NCBI RefSeq assembly: GCF_017068395.1
Contig: NZ_CP070615.1
Coordinates: 124,001 to 188,000, forward strand
Length of the DNA stretch: 64,000 bases
Source: Rhodococcus pseudokoreensis
Lineage (GTDB): Bacteria > Actinomycetota > Actinomycetes > Mycobacteriales > Mycobacteriaceae
Direction: 5' to 3'
A model generated the notes under the pieces. The model was not told where the DNA came from, searched no databases, and worked only from the letters and a program-made list of their open reading frames with translations. Made by a program: the position numbers and the translations under genes. Below are positions 27,510 through 35,859 of this stretch, piece after piece. Each line of letters begins with the position of its first letter. The stretch's first letter is position 1.

Positions 27510-27526
27510 TACTATGTGACATAGTT
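27510..27526. promoter_or_regulatory. BlaI-type operator O8 (lspA / MmpL)
   Basis: The site matches 13 of 14 fixed positions (TACTATG-TGA-CATAGTT). It lies between the divergent mmpL and lspA genes. Confidence 0.8.
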
Positions 27527-27662
27527 TTTAGGAACATCAAGTGCGCCTGTTGACAACGATGCCTCTGGTCGTTCACCGCCCGGGCAGCGCGTAAGAGGAA
27601 GAAGTGAACTACTGAGTCTCGACAGCCAACCGAAACGGACCGTCCACGTCCGTCGAGTCTTC

Positions 27663-28103
27663 GTGGCCCTCGCCGGCGTCCTGGCGCTCACCGCGCTGGT
27701 CGGCGATCCCCTCGCGCGCCGCGAACTGGACGGCCGCACAATCGACCTGGGCGTTCTTCAGCTGAAGTTGGCATTCAACAGCGGAGTCGCGTTCAGCGTG
27801 GGGGGCGGCCTTCCTGCGGAATTCGTGCTGGCCGTGACCGCAGCGATAACCGCCGCCGTCGGGTACTACGCGTGGCGCACACTTCCGGAGAGCTCCCCGA
27901 TCGCGGTCGTCGGACTGGCCGGGATCTTCGCCGGGGCTCTGGCCAATGTCATCGACCGCAGCATCGACGGCAGGGTCACCGACTACTTCCACACCGGATG
28001 GTGGCCCACCTTCAATCTGGCCGACACCTACATCGTGGGCGGAGTCGTTCTGTTCATCGCATCGCTGCTCCTCGCTCCGCCGGACACTCCGGCCAAGGAA
28101 TAA
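27663..28103 (+). CDS. lspA: Lipoprotein signal peptidase (signal peptidase II)
   Basis: This aspartic membrane protease removes signal peptides from prolipoproteins after diacylglyceryl transfer. The catalytic motifs are intact: [16 protein letters not shown] with the first Asp, and [11 protein letters not shown] with the second. [10 protein letters not shown] is also conserved. From the GTG at 27663 the protein has 146 residues, but its first helix is short. The frame is open upstream, and a CTG at 27612 stands 7 bases after GAGGAAGAAG, which would give a normal first helix, so a CTG start is possible. The gene is under O8 and its partner lnt is under O19, matching the lipoproteins encoded in the window. 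Confidence 0.88.
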   Translation: MALAGVLALTALVGDPLARRELDGRTIDLGVLQLKLAFNSGVAFSVGGGLPAEFVLAVTAAITAAVGYYAWRTLPESSPIAVVGLAGIFAGALANVIDRSIDGRVTDYFHTGWWPTFNLADTYIVGGVVLFIASLLLAPPDTPAKE

Positions 28104-28762
28104 CGGCAGGGCCCGCTGCCGATCCCGTGCCCGACCGGCTGTCGTAGGAGATTGGGAGTTCACCCTCGAAGGTGGCGTACGAGGCGATGCCGATCGGAGG
28201 CGATGCCGGCGCTGCGGGTTCGTCGAACCCGTGCGATTCCAGAGACTGTTCCGAACCTGAAGTATGTTTCGGCGCTTGATTATTCGCTCGGATACCACCG
28301 GTGTTCAGACAGTTCATCACGTGTCTTGGATGTGCGCATGCATCGGCCTCGACAGAGCCGATATCTGAAGTACTATGACACATAGTACTTAGTCGACTTC
28401 GACGCTTTTGCCGACGACGGCATGTGCTTTCGCGTCCGGCCGGGGCATGGGGGATCCGGGTACGGTACGCAACCGCACTTCCGCCGCGCGGTCGGCGCGC
28501 GCCTGGAGGATCTAATTACCTTGGCTAACAAGACTTTTCAAAATGTGACCCTCGCCGCATGAGGCGCCGGATCTCAGCGTGCTCTAAGGGTTCGTCAGTA
28601 GCGTACAGCGAGCACAGTTCCCTCCGGCCCGGACGGGCCAGCGGGCGAGATGACGAGCACCGCAACGCTTATGCATCGTGGCAAGTGTCTTCGTCTCCGC
28701 GCAGGGAAGCCATCCAACACGAGAGCGCCGGCAGCACAAGACCGGGGTGAAGGAGCAGCACT
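28104..28762. other. Long intergenic region with operator O9
   Basis: No convincing gene is seen in 659 bases. The plus frame 28420-28560 is open for 46 codons and holds an internal TTG after GGAGG (a possible 13-residue peptide ANKTFQNVTLAA), but it resembles nothing known. The 375 bases between O9 and the SulP gene are long for a leader. Confidence 0.4.
28371..28387. promoter_or_regulatory. BlaI-type operator O9 (SulP-carbonic anhydrase)
   Basis: This is a perfect 14 of 14 match, extended to 10-base arms (AAGTACTATG and CATAGTACTT) around ACA at 28368-28390. Confidence 0.85.
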
Positions 28763-31081
28763 ATGCCACCGACCAGGACCACGGAGCCCGACGATCCGCC
28801 AACCATTGCCGGTGACGGTCCGAAGCCAGATTCGTCGCTATCTCGCATTCTCCGGCACGACCTGCCCGCGTCGTTGGTGGTGTTCCTGGTGGCGTTGCCC
28901 TTGTCGTTGGGCATCGCGATCGCCTCGGGCGCCCCGATCATGGCCGGCCTGATCGCCGCGGTGGTCGGCGGGGTCGTCGCGGGTTTGCTGGGTGGGTCAC
29001 CCCTGCAGGTCAGTGGTCCGGCGGCGGGTTTGACCGTGGTGGTCGCCGAGTTGGTCAACACCTTCGGGTGGAAGGTCACCTGTGCGATCACCGTGGCCGC
29101 AGGTGTTCTGCAGATCCTGTTCGGGCTGAGCCGGGTGGCGCGCGCCGCTCTGGCGATCTCCCCGATGGTGGTCCATGCCATGCTGGCGGGAATCGGCATC
29201 ACCATCGCCCTGCAGCAGGTCCACGTCCTCCTCGGCGGCAGCTCTCAGAGCTCGGCATTCGAGAATCTCACCGCACTGCCCACCCAGATCGGCACCGCCC
29301 ACCTCGACGACGTCCTCGTCGGCGCCATCGTGATCGCCATCCTGTTGTCCTGGAAGTACCTACCCGCCACCGTGCGGCGGGTACCCGGACCCCTGGTGGC
29401 CGTCGTCGCCGCGACCGCGCTGTCGCTGGTCTTCCCGCTCGACGTCGAACGCATCGTCCTCGACGGGTCGCTGTTCGACGCGATCGCCCTTCCCGCCCTG
29501 CCCGACGGGCAATGGCTCGGGGTCGCCACCGCAGTGCTCACCGTGGCATTGATCGCCAGCGTCGAGAGCCTGCTCTCGGCGGTGTCGGTGGACAAGATGC
29601 ACACCGGCCCGCGTGCGGACCTCAACCGGGAACTGCTCGGCCAAGGGGCCGCGAACATCACCTCCGGCATCCTCGGCGGCCTGCCGGTCACCGGGGTCAT
29701 CGTCCGCAGTTCCACCAACGTCGCCGCCGGCGCCCGCACCCGCGCCTCCGCGGTCCTGCACGGGGTCTGGGTGCTGGTGTTCTCGGCGCTGCTCGCCGGT
29801 CTGGTCCAGCAGATCCCGAAGTCCGTTCTCGCCGGGCTGCTGATCGTGATCGGTATCCAGCTCATCAAGCTTGCGCATCTGCGGATCGCGCACCGCACCG
29901 GGGACCTGTGGGTGTACGGGGTCACCGTTGCCGCGGTGGTGTTCCTCAATTTGCTCGAGGGTGTGCTGATCGGGCTGGCCCTGGCGATCGCGCTGGTGGT
30001 GTGGCGGGTGGTTCGTGCGTCGATCCATGCCGAGCCCATGGGCACCCCGCAATCGCGGCAGTGGCGGGTGGTGGTGGAAGGTTCGTGCAGCTTCCTGGCT
30101 CTGCCGCGGCTCACCGGGGTCCTCGCCTCGGTGCCGCCGGGAAGTCATGTCACCGTCGAGCTCACGGTCGACTTCCTCGACCACGCCGCCTTCGAGGTCA
30201 TCGAGGAGTGGTCCCGTCAGCACGAGAGCACCGGCGGAACGGTGTTGATCGACGAGCGCGGAACGGCCGAGATGGCCGATGCCGCGGCCGGGCCGCCGTC
30301 GCGCACCACCGACGGCACGGCGCAGCTCAGCCGACGTGGCGGCTTCGCTCCGTGGCGGGTGTGGCAGAAGTTCTTACCCCACCACCACCACGAGGACGAA
30401 GCGCAGCATCCGAACCCGCGAGCCCTGCGATCGGTGCTGGCCGGGATCTCCGACTACCACCGCACGCACGCGCCGCACCTGCGGCCACACATGGACGACC
30501 TGCACGACGGTCAGAAACCCGACTCCCTGTTTCTGACCTGCTCGGATTCGCGGATCGTCCCGAACATCATCACCAGCAGCGGCCCCGGGGACCTGTTCAC
30601 CGTCCGCAACATCGGCAACCTGGTTCCCGCCGGCCAGCGGGACGACTCCGTCGAGGCGGCACTGGCCTTCGCACTCGATGAACTCGGGGTCAGCTCCGTG
30701 CTCGTGTGCGGCCACTCCGGGTGCGGCGCCATGAACGCTCTGCTGGCCGACCCCGATCGTCCACATCCCCAGTCCAGCGGCAGCATCGCCTTACAGCAGT
30801 GGCTCGAGCATGCCCAACCCAGCAAGCGTGCATACCTAGCCGGGCACCCGGTGGCGCGCGCCGCGGCCGAGTCGGGCTTCGGCGCGGCCGATCAACTCGC
30901 CATGGTCAACGTCGCCCTGCAACTGCAGACCCTGCAGCGGCATCCGCTGATCGGCGCGGCGATGGCGGAGGGACGGATCCACATCGCGGGCCTGTTCTTC
31001 GACATCCCCACCGCACGAGTACTCGCGGTATCGACCACCACGATCTCCGAGCTCGACCCGGCCGCCGTGCCGGCCGAATAG
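28763..31081 (+). CDS. SulP-family anion transporter fused to beta-carbonic anhydrase
   Basis: This 772-residue two-part protein has AAGGAG before the ATG. Residues 25-430 form a SulP permease (LPLSLGIAIASGAPIMAGLIAAVVGG, GVLIGLALAIALVVWRVV), and a reduced STAS-like stretch follows to about 520. After a His-rich linker (PHHHHED) comes a beta-carbonic anhydrase: TCSDSRIVPNIIT near residue 593 (Cys zinc ligand and the Asp-Arg dyad) and CGHSGCGAMNALL near 650 (His and Cys ligands). Such fusions are thought to take up bicarbonate and interconvert it with CO2 at the membrane. All zinc ligands are present. It stands alone behind O9. Confidence 0.93.
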   Translation: MPPTRTTEPDDPPTIAGDGPKPDSSLSRILRHDLPASLVVFLVALPLSLGIAIASGAPIMAGLIAAVVGGVVAGLLGGSPLQVSGPAAGLTVVVAELVNTFGWKVTCAITVAAGVLQILFGLSRVARAALAISPMVVHAMLAGIGITIALQQVHVLLGGSSQSSAFENLTALPTQIGTAHLDDVLVGAIVIAILLSWKYLPATVRRVPGPLVAVVAATALSLVFPLDVERIVLDGSLFDAIALPALPDGQWLGVATAVLTVALIASVESLLSAVSVDKMHTGPRADLNRELLGQGAANITSGILGGLPVTGVIVRSSTNVAAGARTRASAVLHGVWVLVFSALLAGLVQQIPKSVLAGLLIVIGIQLIKLAHLRIAHRTGDLWVYGVTVAAVVFLNLLEGVLIGLALAIALVVWRVVRASIHAEPMGTPQSRQWRVVVEGSCSFLALPRLTGVLASVPPGSHVTVELTVDFLDHAAFEVIEEWSRQHESTGGTVLIDERGTAEMADAAAGPPSRTTDGTAQLSRRGGFAPWRVWQKFLPHHHHEDEAQHPNPRALRSVLAGISDYHRTHAPHLRPHMDDLHDGQKPDSLFLTCSDSRIVPNIITSSGPGDLFTVRNIGNLVPAGQRDDSVEAALAFALDELGVSSVLVCGHSGCGAMNALLADPDRPHPQSSGSIALQQWLEHAQPSKRAYLAGHPVARAAAESGFGAADQLAMVNVALQLQTLQRHPLIGAAMAEGRIHIAGLFFDIPTARVLAVSTTTISELDPAAVPAE

Positions 31082-31255
31082 GCCCCGTCCCGGGATGGAC
31101 GGGCACGGTGTGACGCTCCGACACACAGTTCATGCCGTGCCCGTCCGACCGGAAGGGAAACCTGATGCGCTTCGGGAAACCTGAACGCGCTCAATGCCGA
31201 CGTGGTCGGGCCGCGCTCCTTGGCCGCTCGGCGAGGAGCACACACCCGGTGCCGG

Positions 31256-31666
31256 TCAGCCGACGATGAGCGTGTCTCCGCTGCGAGTGACATTGCGCGG
31301 CGCGAGGGGCTGTTGGGCCGGGTTGCGAACCACGGAACCGTCGACGGTGGAGAAGCGGCTGCCGTGGCAGGGGCAGCCGACCGTGCCATTGCTCACGTCT
31401 GTCACGATGCATCCCTGGTGGGTGCAGACTGCCGAGAACGCCCGAAATACGCCGGGTTCCGGCTGGGTAACGACGACTTGCGCCTCACTGAGGATGATTG
31501 CCTCCCCCACTGGAATCTCGGCGACGGGCACTTCGGTCGGCCCGTCGTCGTCGCGGCGGGGGGTCGTAGCACCTTGGGCGCTGCACCCGGCGGCGGCAAG
31601 GCAGCCGGTCGCGCAGGCGGTCGCGAGGAAGGCTCGGCGCGGCACCTGCGCGGAGGTGATGCTCAT
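31256..31666 (-). CDS. Rieske 2Fe-2S lipoprotein
   Basis: This secreted one-electron carrier has 136 residues. The start RRAFLATACATGCLAAAGC combines a twin-Arg motif with a lipobox. The Rieske cluster site is complete: CTHQGC (first Cys and His) and CPCHGS (second Cys and His). It is a small free Rieske domain, not QcrA, as it lacks the N-terminal helices. The ATG overlaps the stop of a ten-codon leader peptide with a strong ribosome site, so translation is probably coupled. Operator O10 is 173 bases upstream. A decayed copy of this gene lies at 46151-46242 below a near-identical operator. Confidence 0.92.
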   Translation of the reverse strand: MSITSAQVPRRAFLATACATGCLAAAGCSAQGATTPRRDDDGPTEVPVAEIPVGEAIILSEAQVVVTQPEPGVFRAFSAVCTHQGCIVTDVSNGTVGCPCHGSRFSTVDGSVVRNPAQQPLAPRNVTRSGDTLIVG

Positions 31667-31695
31667 GCGGGGAGGACCCTGCGGCTGGCGTACAT
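31663..31695 (-). CDS. Ten-codon leader peptide coupled to Rieske gene
   Basis: MYASRRVLPA is preceded by AAGGAG and ends in a TGA that overlaps the Rieske ATG (ATGA). The Rieske start itself has no good ribosome site, so this small frame may supply ribosomes to it. It is a prediction from spacing only. Confidence 0.4.
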   Translation of the reverse strand: MYASRRVLPA

Positions 31696-32091
31696 ACGTG
31701 GTCCAGTCTCCTTTGTGGATTTCGTGCCGGCGCCGTCGACTGGTCCGCCGGAGCTCAGTTGCACCCCGGACGGTACAGCGATTATGCAGGGTGGGTGAGC
31801 TCCCGGATCTGCGTCCGCTCTCCCGTCCGGAAACAAAATACTATGATGCATAGTACCTGCGTCTCCCGCGGGGTCACTCGAGAATCTGTGTAGGGCCGCT
31901 CACTGGAACGGCTCATGATGTGGCGTTTCCGCGACCGGACGCGGACAATGACTGGTCGCGCGGCACGGAATGCGGTCGGAGCGATCTCGGTGCCGGGTCT
32001 CTGCGTTTTGATCAGCTCGACGTCTTTGTTGTTGGCGGCGCGGCGGTTCGCCCACAACAGGTGTCGAGGTGACGGTCTCGCGCGGGTCGGA
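31696..32091. other. Intergenic region with operator O10
   Basis: This holds the Rieske promoter region and, beyond O10, about 235 bases up to the 3' end of the split kinase gene. Nothing else is recognisable. Confidence 0.4.
31839..31855. promoter_or_regulatory. BlaI-type operator O10 (Rieske)
   Basis: This is a perfect 14 of 14 match (TACTATG-ATG-CATAGTA). It has the same spacer and right flank (TACNTGCGT) as O16. Confidence 0.87.
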
Positions 32092-32823
32092 TCAGTGGGA
32101 CACGGCGAGCTCCAGCGCCCGCAGGTCCTGCTCCAACTGCCGGAACAGCCAGTACACGCCGACGAACGCGAAGATGCCGCCGACGCACAGGATGCGGACC
32201 GCGATGATCACCAGCGTGATCTCGTCGGGTGACAGGAACGTCACCCCGGCCACACCGGCCAGCGGAACCGACGCCGCCACGGCCAGGTACAGCGTGCTCC
32301 GGCGGTCGAGACCCCGCAGCTTGTGCGCGTCGGCGCTGCTGGCGATGTCCTGCGGCAGCAGGGTGGGGTAGATGCAGCGCACCGCGAAGAACGCGACCAC
32401 GAAGAACGGGTACGCCACCGACACGGCACCGCACACGATGAGTGACGCGATGAAGTGCACGTACGCCCCCGGCGGCACGTTCCCCGCCGCGAGCTGCAGG
32501 GAAATCGGATAGGCGATGCCCGCGATGACCCACAACCCGAACACCACGAGCACGACCCGGTCGCCGAGCAGCAACGTGTCGGTGCGGGCCCGGGCCAGAG
32601 TCTGGCGGTCGTACGACTTCCCCTTCCGCAGACCCCGCGGCACGAGCAGCGGGTATCGGCACCAGTAGAGCAGCATGATCGCGCCCAACGGGAACGCGAT
32701 CGAATTGATCACCAACTGGATTCCCTCGAACGAGTGCTGGGCCTCCGGCGTCAGGTTGCTGATGATCAGCATCTTGTTGTGGTGGTAGTTGTAGGCACCG
32801 GCGAGAGCATTCGGCACCGCGAT
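32092..32823 (-). pseudogene. C-terminal membrane domain of split Ser/Thr kinase
   Basis: In frame 2 relative to the kinase, the sequence continues IAVPNALAGAYNYHHNKMLIISNLTPEAQHSF and then about five helices (VINSIAFPLGAIMLLYWCRYP, RVVLVVFGLWVIAGIAYPISL and others), ending with a short coiled coil LFRQLEQDLRALELAVSH. There is no start codon or ribosome site of its own at this point. It directly continues the kinase juxtamembrane segment if one G is restored in the run at 32824-32829. I therefore read it as the C-terminal half of the same protein. The domain probably anchors or regulates the kinase. Confidence 0.8.
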
Positions 32824-34142
32824 GCCACCAGAATCGGGAGCGCGAAGCGCCGCAGCCGCATGCGCCAACTGTTCGGCGGCGGATCGACGAGGTCGCGGGC
32901 CCGGGGATTGAGGCACAGGTCGAACTGCTGGGCCAGTTCGGCACCCGACGACCACCGGTCCTCAGGCTTCGGAGCCAAGCATGTCAGGAGCACCCGGCGC
33001 AGCGACGGGGGACAGTCGTGGGGCAACTGGTCGAGAAATTCCGGGTCGATGTCGCGGCTGCGACGGTCCATCATCGCTTCGAGTGCCACGAGCGACTCGC
33101 TCGAGACTTCCTCGTCCTCGAACGGGCGCCGCCCGCACATCAGCTCCCACAGCATCACGCCCAGCGCGAAGATGTCGCTCCGGGTGTCGAGGTCCGCTGC
33201 CGTCCCCGGCATTTCGCGGTGGCACGCCTCGAGTTGTTCGGGGGACATGTAGGCCAGAGACCCGCCGAAGTAGGCGAGCGGGGATGCCCCGGTGACGCTG
33301 TCGCTGAAACTGATGTTGAAATCCGCCAGCTTCGGCACACCCTCCGCCGTCAGCAGGATGTTGGCAGGCTTGATGTCGCGGTGCAGGACGCCGCGCTTGC
33401 CGGCGTAGTCGAGGGCGTCGGCCAGTCGACGCCCCAACCATGCGATCGTCTCCGGCCAGGTGAGCGATGCGATCTCGTCCCGCACGCTGGAGTCGGTGGG
33501 CCTGATCTCGCCCTTCTCCCGCATCTCCTCGTCGACCACGTCCAGCAGGAGGCTGCCCGTGCGGTCCCGTTCCGGCGTGACGCGGACGCGGCGCAGCACC
33601 CGCAGCAGGGTGCCGCCCGGCAGGTACTGCATGTAGAGCAGGCGCAGCTGGCGGTCCTCGAGCAACCGCTGGTCGAACACCCGCACGATGTAGTTGTGGT
33701 CGAGCTGCGCGAGGGTCTGCGGCTCGTTGCCCTTGTCGTGCGAGATTTTCACCGCGACGAGCCGCTGCATCGACCGCTGGCGCGCCAGGAACACGCGGCC
33801 GAACGCGCCGCTGCCCAGACCCATCAGCAGATCGAAATCGTCGACCTGCTGCCCGACCTCCACGTCGTCGAGAGCCGCGTTGCTCGGCGGCCTGGTGATG
33901 AGCGTGTCCGGTTGCCGGGCCGTCACCGTGGCACTGTCCGTGCTCGTATTCTCCGGCCGCATCGTCGGAGCAGACGCGGCCTGCTCGGCCGTCGCCGTTT
34001 GCTCAGTCGTCACTGTCGACGGTCCGGCCGCGACCGCCGTCTCGCTGCTCTCGTGGTCAGAGTTCGGGGCTCCGACGGTCCGTTCGGCAGAGTCCGATCC
34101 AGCGGCCGATCCGTCTCTGCCCGACCCGTTTCCTCTTGTCAT
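32766..34142 (-). CDS. Ser/Thr protein kinase, frameshifted before its membrane domain
   Basis: This is a Hanks-type kinase. A Ser/Thr-rich N-terminal tail (about 95 residues) precedes the catalytic domain: LGSGAFGRV (P-loop), VAVKIS (Lys), HRDIKPANIL (catalytic Asp), LADFNISFS (DFG written DFN), SLAYMSPEQL and DIFALGVMLWELMCGRRPF. All catalytic residues are kept apart from the DFG Gly. The frame reads through RMRLRRFALPILV and then runs 18 codons of unrelated sequence to a stop at 32766. The original frame continues as the membrane part at 32092-32823. The cause is either a real one-base loss or a sequencing error. The start may be 34142 or upstream at 34232. Operator O11 is 213 bases upstream. 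Confidence 0.85.
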   Translation of the reverse strand: MTRGNGSGRDGSAAGSDSAERTVGAPNSDHESSETAVAAGPSTVTTEQTATAEQAASAPTMRPENTSTDSATVTARQPDTLITRPPSNAALDDVEVGQQVDDFDLLMGLGSGAFGRVFLARQRSMQRLVAVKISHDKGNEPQTLAQLDHNYIVRVFDQRLLEDRQLRLLYMQYLPGGTLLRVLRRVRVTPERDRTGSLLLDVVDEEMREKGEIRPTDSSVRDEIASLTWPETIAWLGRRLADALDYAGKRGVLHRDIKPANILLTAEGVPKLADFNISFSDSVTGASPLAYFGGSLAYMSPEQLEACHREMPGTAADLDTRSDIFALGVMLWELMCGRRPFEDEEVSSESLVALEAMMDRRSRDIDPEFLDQLPHDCPPSLRRVLLTCLAPKPEDRWSSGAELAQQFDLCLNPRARDLVDPPPNSWRMRLRRFALPILVASRCRMLSPVPTTTTTTRC

Positions 34143-34677
34143 TGCACATCGAGTTCGCTGGGCGCGTCGAATGTCTGCTGCGCGCGTGGACAATCCCTTC
34201 CCGGGAACACGCGAATGGTAACCCTTGGGCACGGGATCGGTGGACCCTCTTCAGTTTTCGAGTATCGAGTGATACCCGCGAGTCGGTTTGCGGGCGACGC
34301 TTCCGGCGCGCCTGATTCCAGGCAGGCGGGACTGAACCGGGTGTCTGCTCGAGCTACTAACAAACATAGTAATTCGTGGTGAGGTGCGTGGTCCGGGAAC
34401 GAACCAAGATCTCCGTTACCGCCGGTATCACCGAGGAAGACTTCCGGCTCGTTACGCCTCTTCGCCCAGTCGACCCGCATCGAGCGAATCATCGGTCGGA
34501 ACACCCGGTCACCGCTTGTGACATCGACACTCGCCACCCTCATCGTCGGCTGCATCCTGACCGATGCCGCTCGGGCCGCACAGATCCGCGAACTCACGTC
34601 AGATGCTGAGGAAGTCAGGCCCCAAACCAGCGATGACTTTGCCGGGAAAGACCGTCGTTCACGCGCCGGGCCGGTCG
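34143..34677. other. Intergenic region with operator O11
   Basis: This lies between the kinase gene and the 3' end of the ZIP gene. The plus frame 34518-34715 (TLATLIVGCILTDAARAAQIRELT) looks protein-like but has no start signal, and may be a gene remnant. Confidence 0.4.
34355..34371. promoter_or_regulatory. BlaI-type operator O11 (Ser/Thr kinase)
   Basis: The site matches 12 of 14 fixed positions (TACTAAC-AAA-CATAGTA): one perfect half and one with two changes. Confidence 0.65.
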
Positions 34678-35859
34678 TCAGGCCGTCACCAGTAAACCGG
34701 TCACGTACATCGTGAGCAGGCCGGCCGCGATCCCGCCGATGGTGGCGGGGCTGAGGAATCTCTCGGCACCGTCGCGCAGGGAGGGTGCGATCTGAATGAT
34801 GACCTGCGCGATCGCACCGACTCCGATGCCGAGGAGGAAGGCGGAGAGTTCGGCGTTGTTCACGCTGGCGCCGATGAGGGCGCCGAGGATGGCGGGTGCC
34901 CCCGCGAGTAGGCCCAGTCCCAACAGTTGGAGTAGCGGCGGACGGCGTTCGGTCAGTGGCGCCACGACTGCCAGCCCCTCCGTGGTGTTCTGGATTGTGA
35001 ACCCCACGACGAGCGCCGTCCCGAGGGCGAGTTCGCCGACGGCGTAGGCGGCACCGATCGCCAGCCCCTCGCCGAGGTTGTGCAGTCCGATCCCGATGGC
35101 GATCATCACCGCGAGACGGATGCCACTCGACCCCTGAGCGTCGTTGACTGTGCGGCGGGATCCGAGATAGCGATCGAGTGCTGTCAAGGCGAGGAAGGCC
35201 AGAACCGCGCCGAGGACGACGAGGGCTGGGCCGCCGAAGGCGCCGCCGCCGCTTTCGGATACTTCGACGCCCTCGATGCTCGCGTCGATTGCGAGGAATG
35301 CCAGCAACCCGACCGTGAGCCCCAGCAGCACCCGGATCCCGCGGGAACCGATCCGGCGCAGTACCGGTAGGAACATCATTCCCAGCACGACGGGGATGAT
35401 TCCGACGTAGGTGCCGATCAGTGCCATCAGTGAGAAGAAGCCGGCATCTGCCTGTGGTGTGGTGGCGGCGACCGGGATCTCGTGTTCGATCACCAGGCCG
35501 GTCGAGGTGAGCAGCGAGAGCAGGTAAGGTTGCCCCTCCTGCCACGGGTAGTCGAGTCGCAGCATCGCCGTGCCCAGGCGCGGGATCGGCTGCTCCCCGC
35601 CGGTCAGATCGACGTAGGCGTCGTTGACGAATACCTGCGCGACCTGAACCGGATCGGGGCCGGTGTTGCGAACGGTGACGTCGATATATCCCGGGACCAG
35701 TTCGGTGCGTTCGACGGCGAGCTGCTCGATCGGGGGCCCCGCTCGTTCGGGCAGGGTCTTTCCGCCGACCAGGGCGAGCAGGAGCAGGGCGGCGCCGAGC
35801 AGCAGGGTCGCGCCCACCGCAGACATCCACGCGCGGTTTCTGGTTGTTCGGCCGTCCAT
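34678..35859 (-). CDS. ZIP-family metal transporter with extracytoplasmic N-terminal domain
   Basis: This divalent metal permease has 393 residues. An N-terminal helix is followed by a roughly 100-residue extracytoplasmic beta-rich domain (GYIDVTVRNTGPDPVQVAQVFVNDAYVDL). Eight helices then form the ZIP core: IGIGLHNLGEGLAIGAAYA with the HNxxEG metal motif, and FTIQNTTEGLAVV, where the usual His of the second motif is Gln-Asn. The start ATG directly follows the multicopper oxidase stop (TAGATG). It is the last gene of the dtxR-mco-zip operon. Metal identity is not shown by sequence; manganese or iron would fit the regulator type. Confidence 0.85.
   Translation of the reverse strand: MDGRTTRNRAWMSAVGATLLLGAALLLLALVGGKTLPERAGPPIEQLAVERTELVPGYIDVTVRNTGPDPVQVAQVFVNDAYVDLTGGEQPIPRLGTAMLRLDYPWQEGQPYLLSLLTSTGLVIEHEIPVAATTPQADAGFFSLMALIGTYVGIIPVVLGMMFLPVLRRIGSRGIRVLLGLTVGLLAFLAIDASIEGVEVSESGGGAFGGPALVVLGAVLAFLALTALDRYLGSRRTVNDAQGSSGIRLAVMIAIGIGLHNLGEGLAIGAAYAVGELALGTALVVGFTIQNTTEGLAVVAPLTERRPPLLQLLGLGLLAGAPAILGALIGASVNNAELSAFLLGIGVGAIAQVIIQIAPSLRDGAERFLSPATIGGIAAGLLTMYVTGLLVTA

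Noticed and set aside
28420..28560. 46-codon frame between O9 and the SulP gene
   Set aside because: There is no ribosome site at its ATG, no similarity and unusual composition. The internal TTG after GGAGG would encode only 13 residues.
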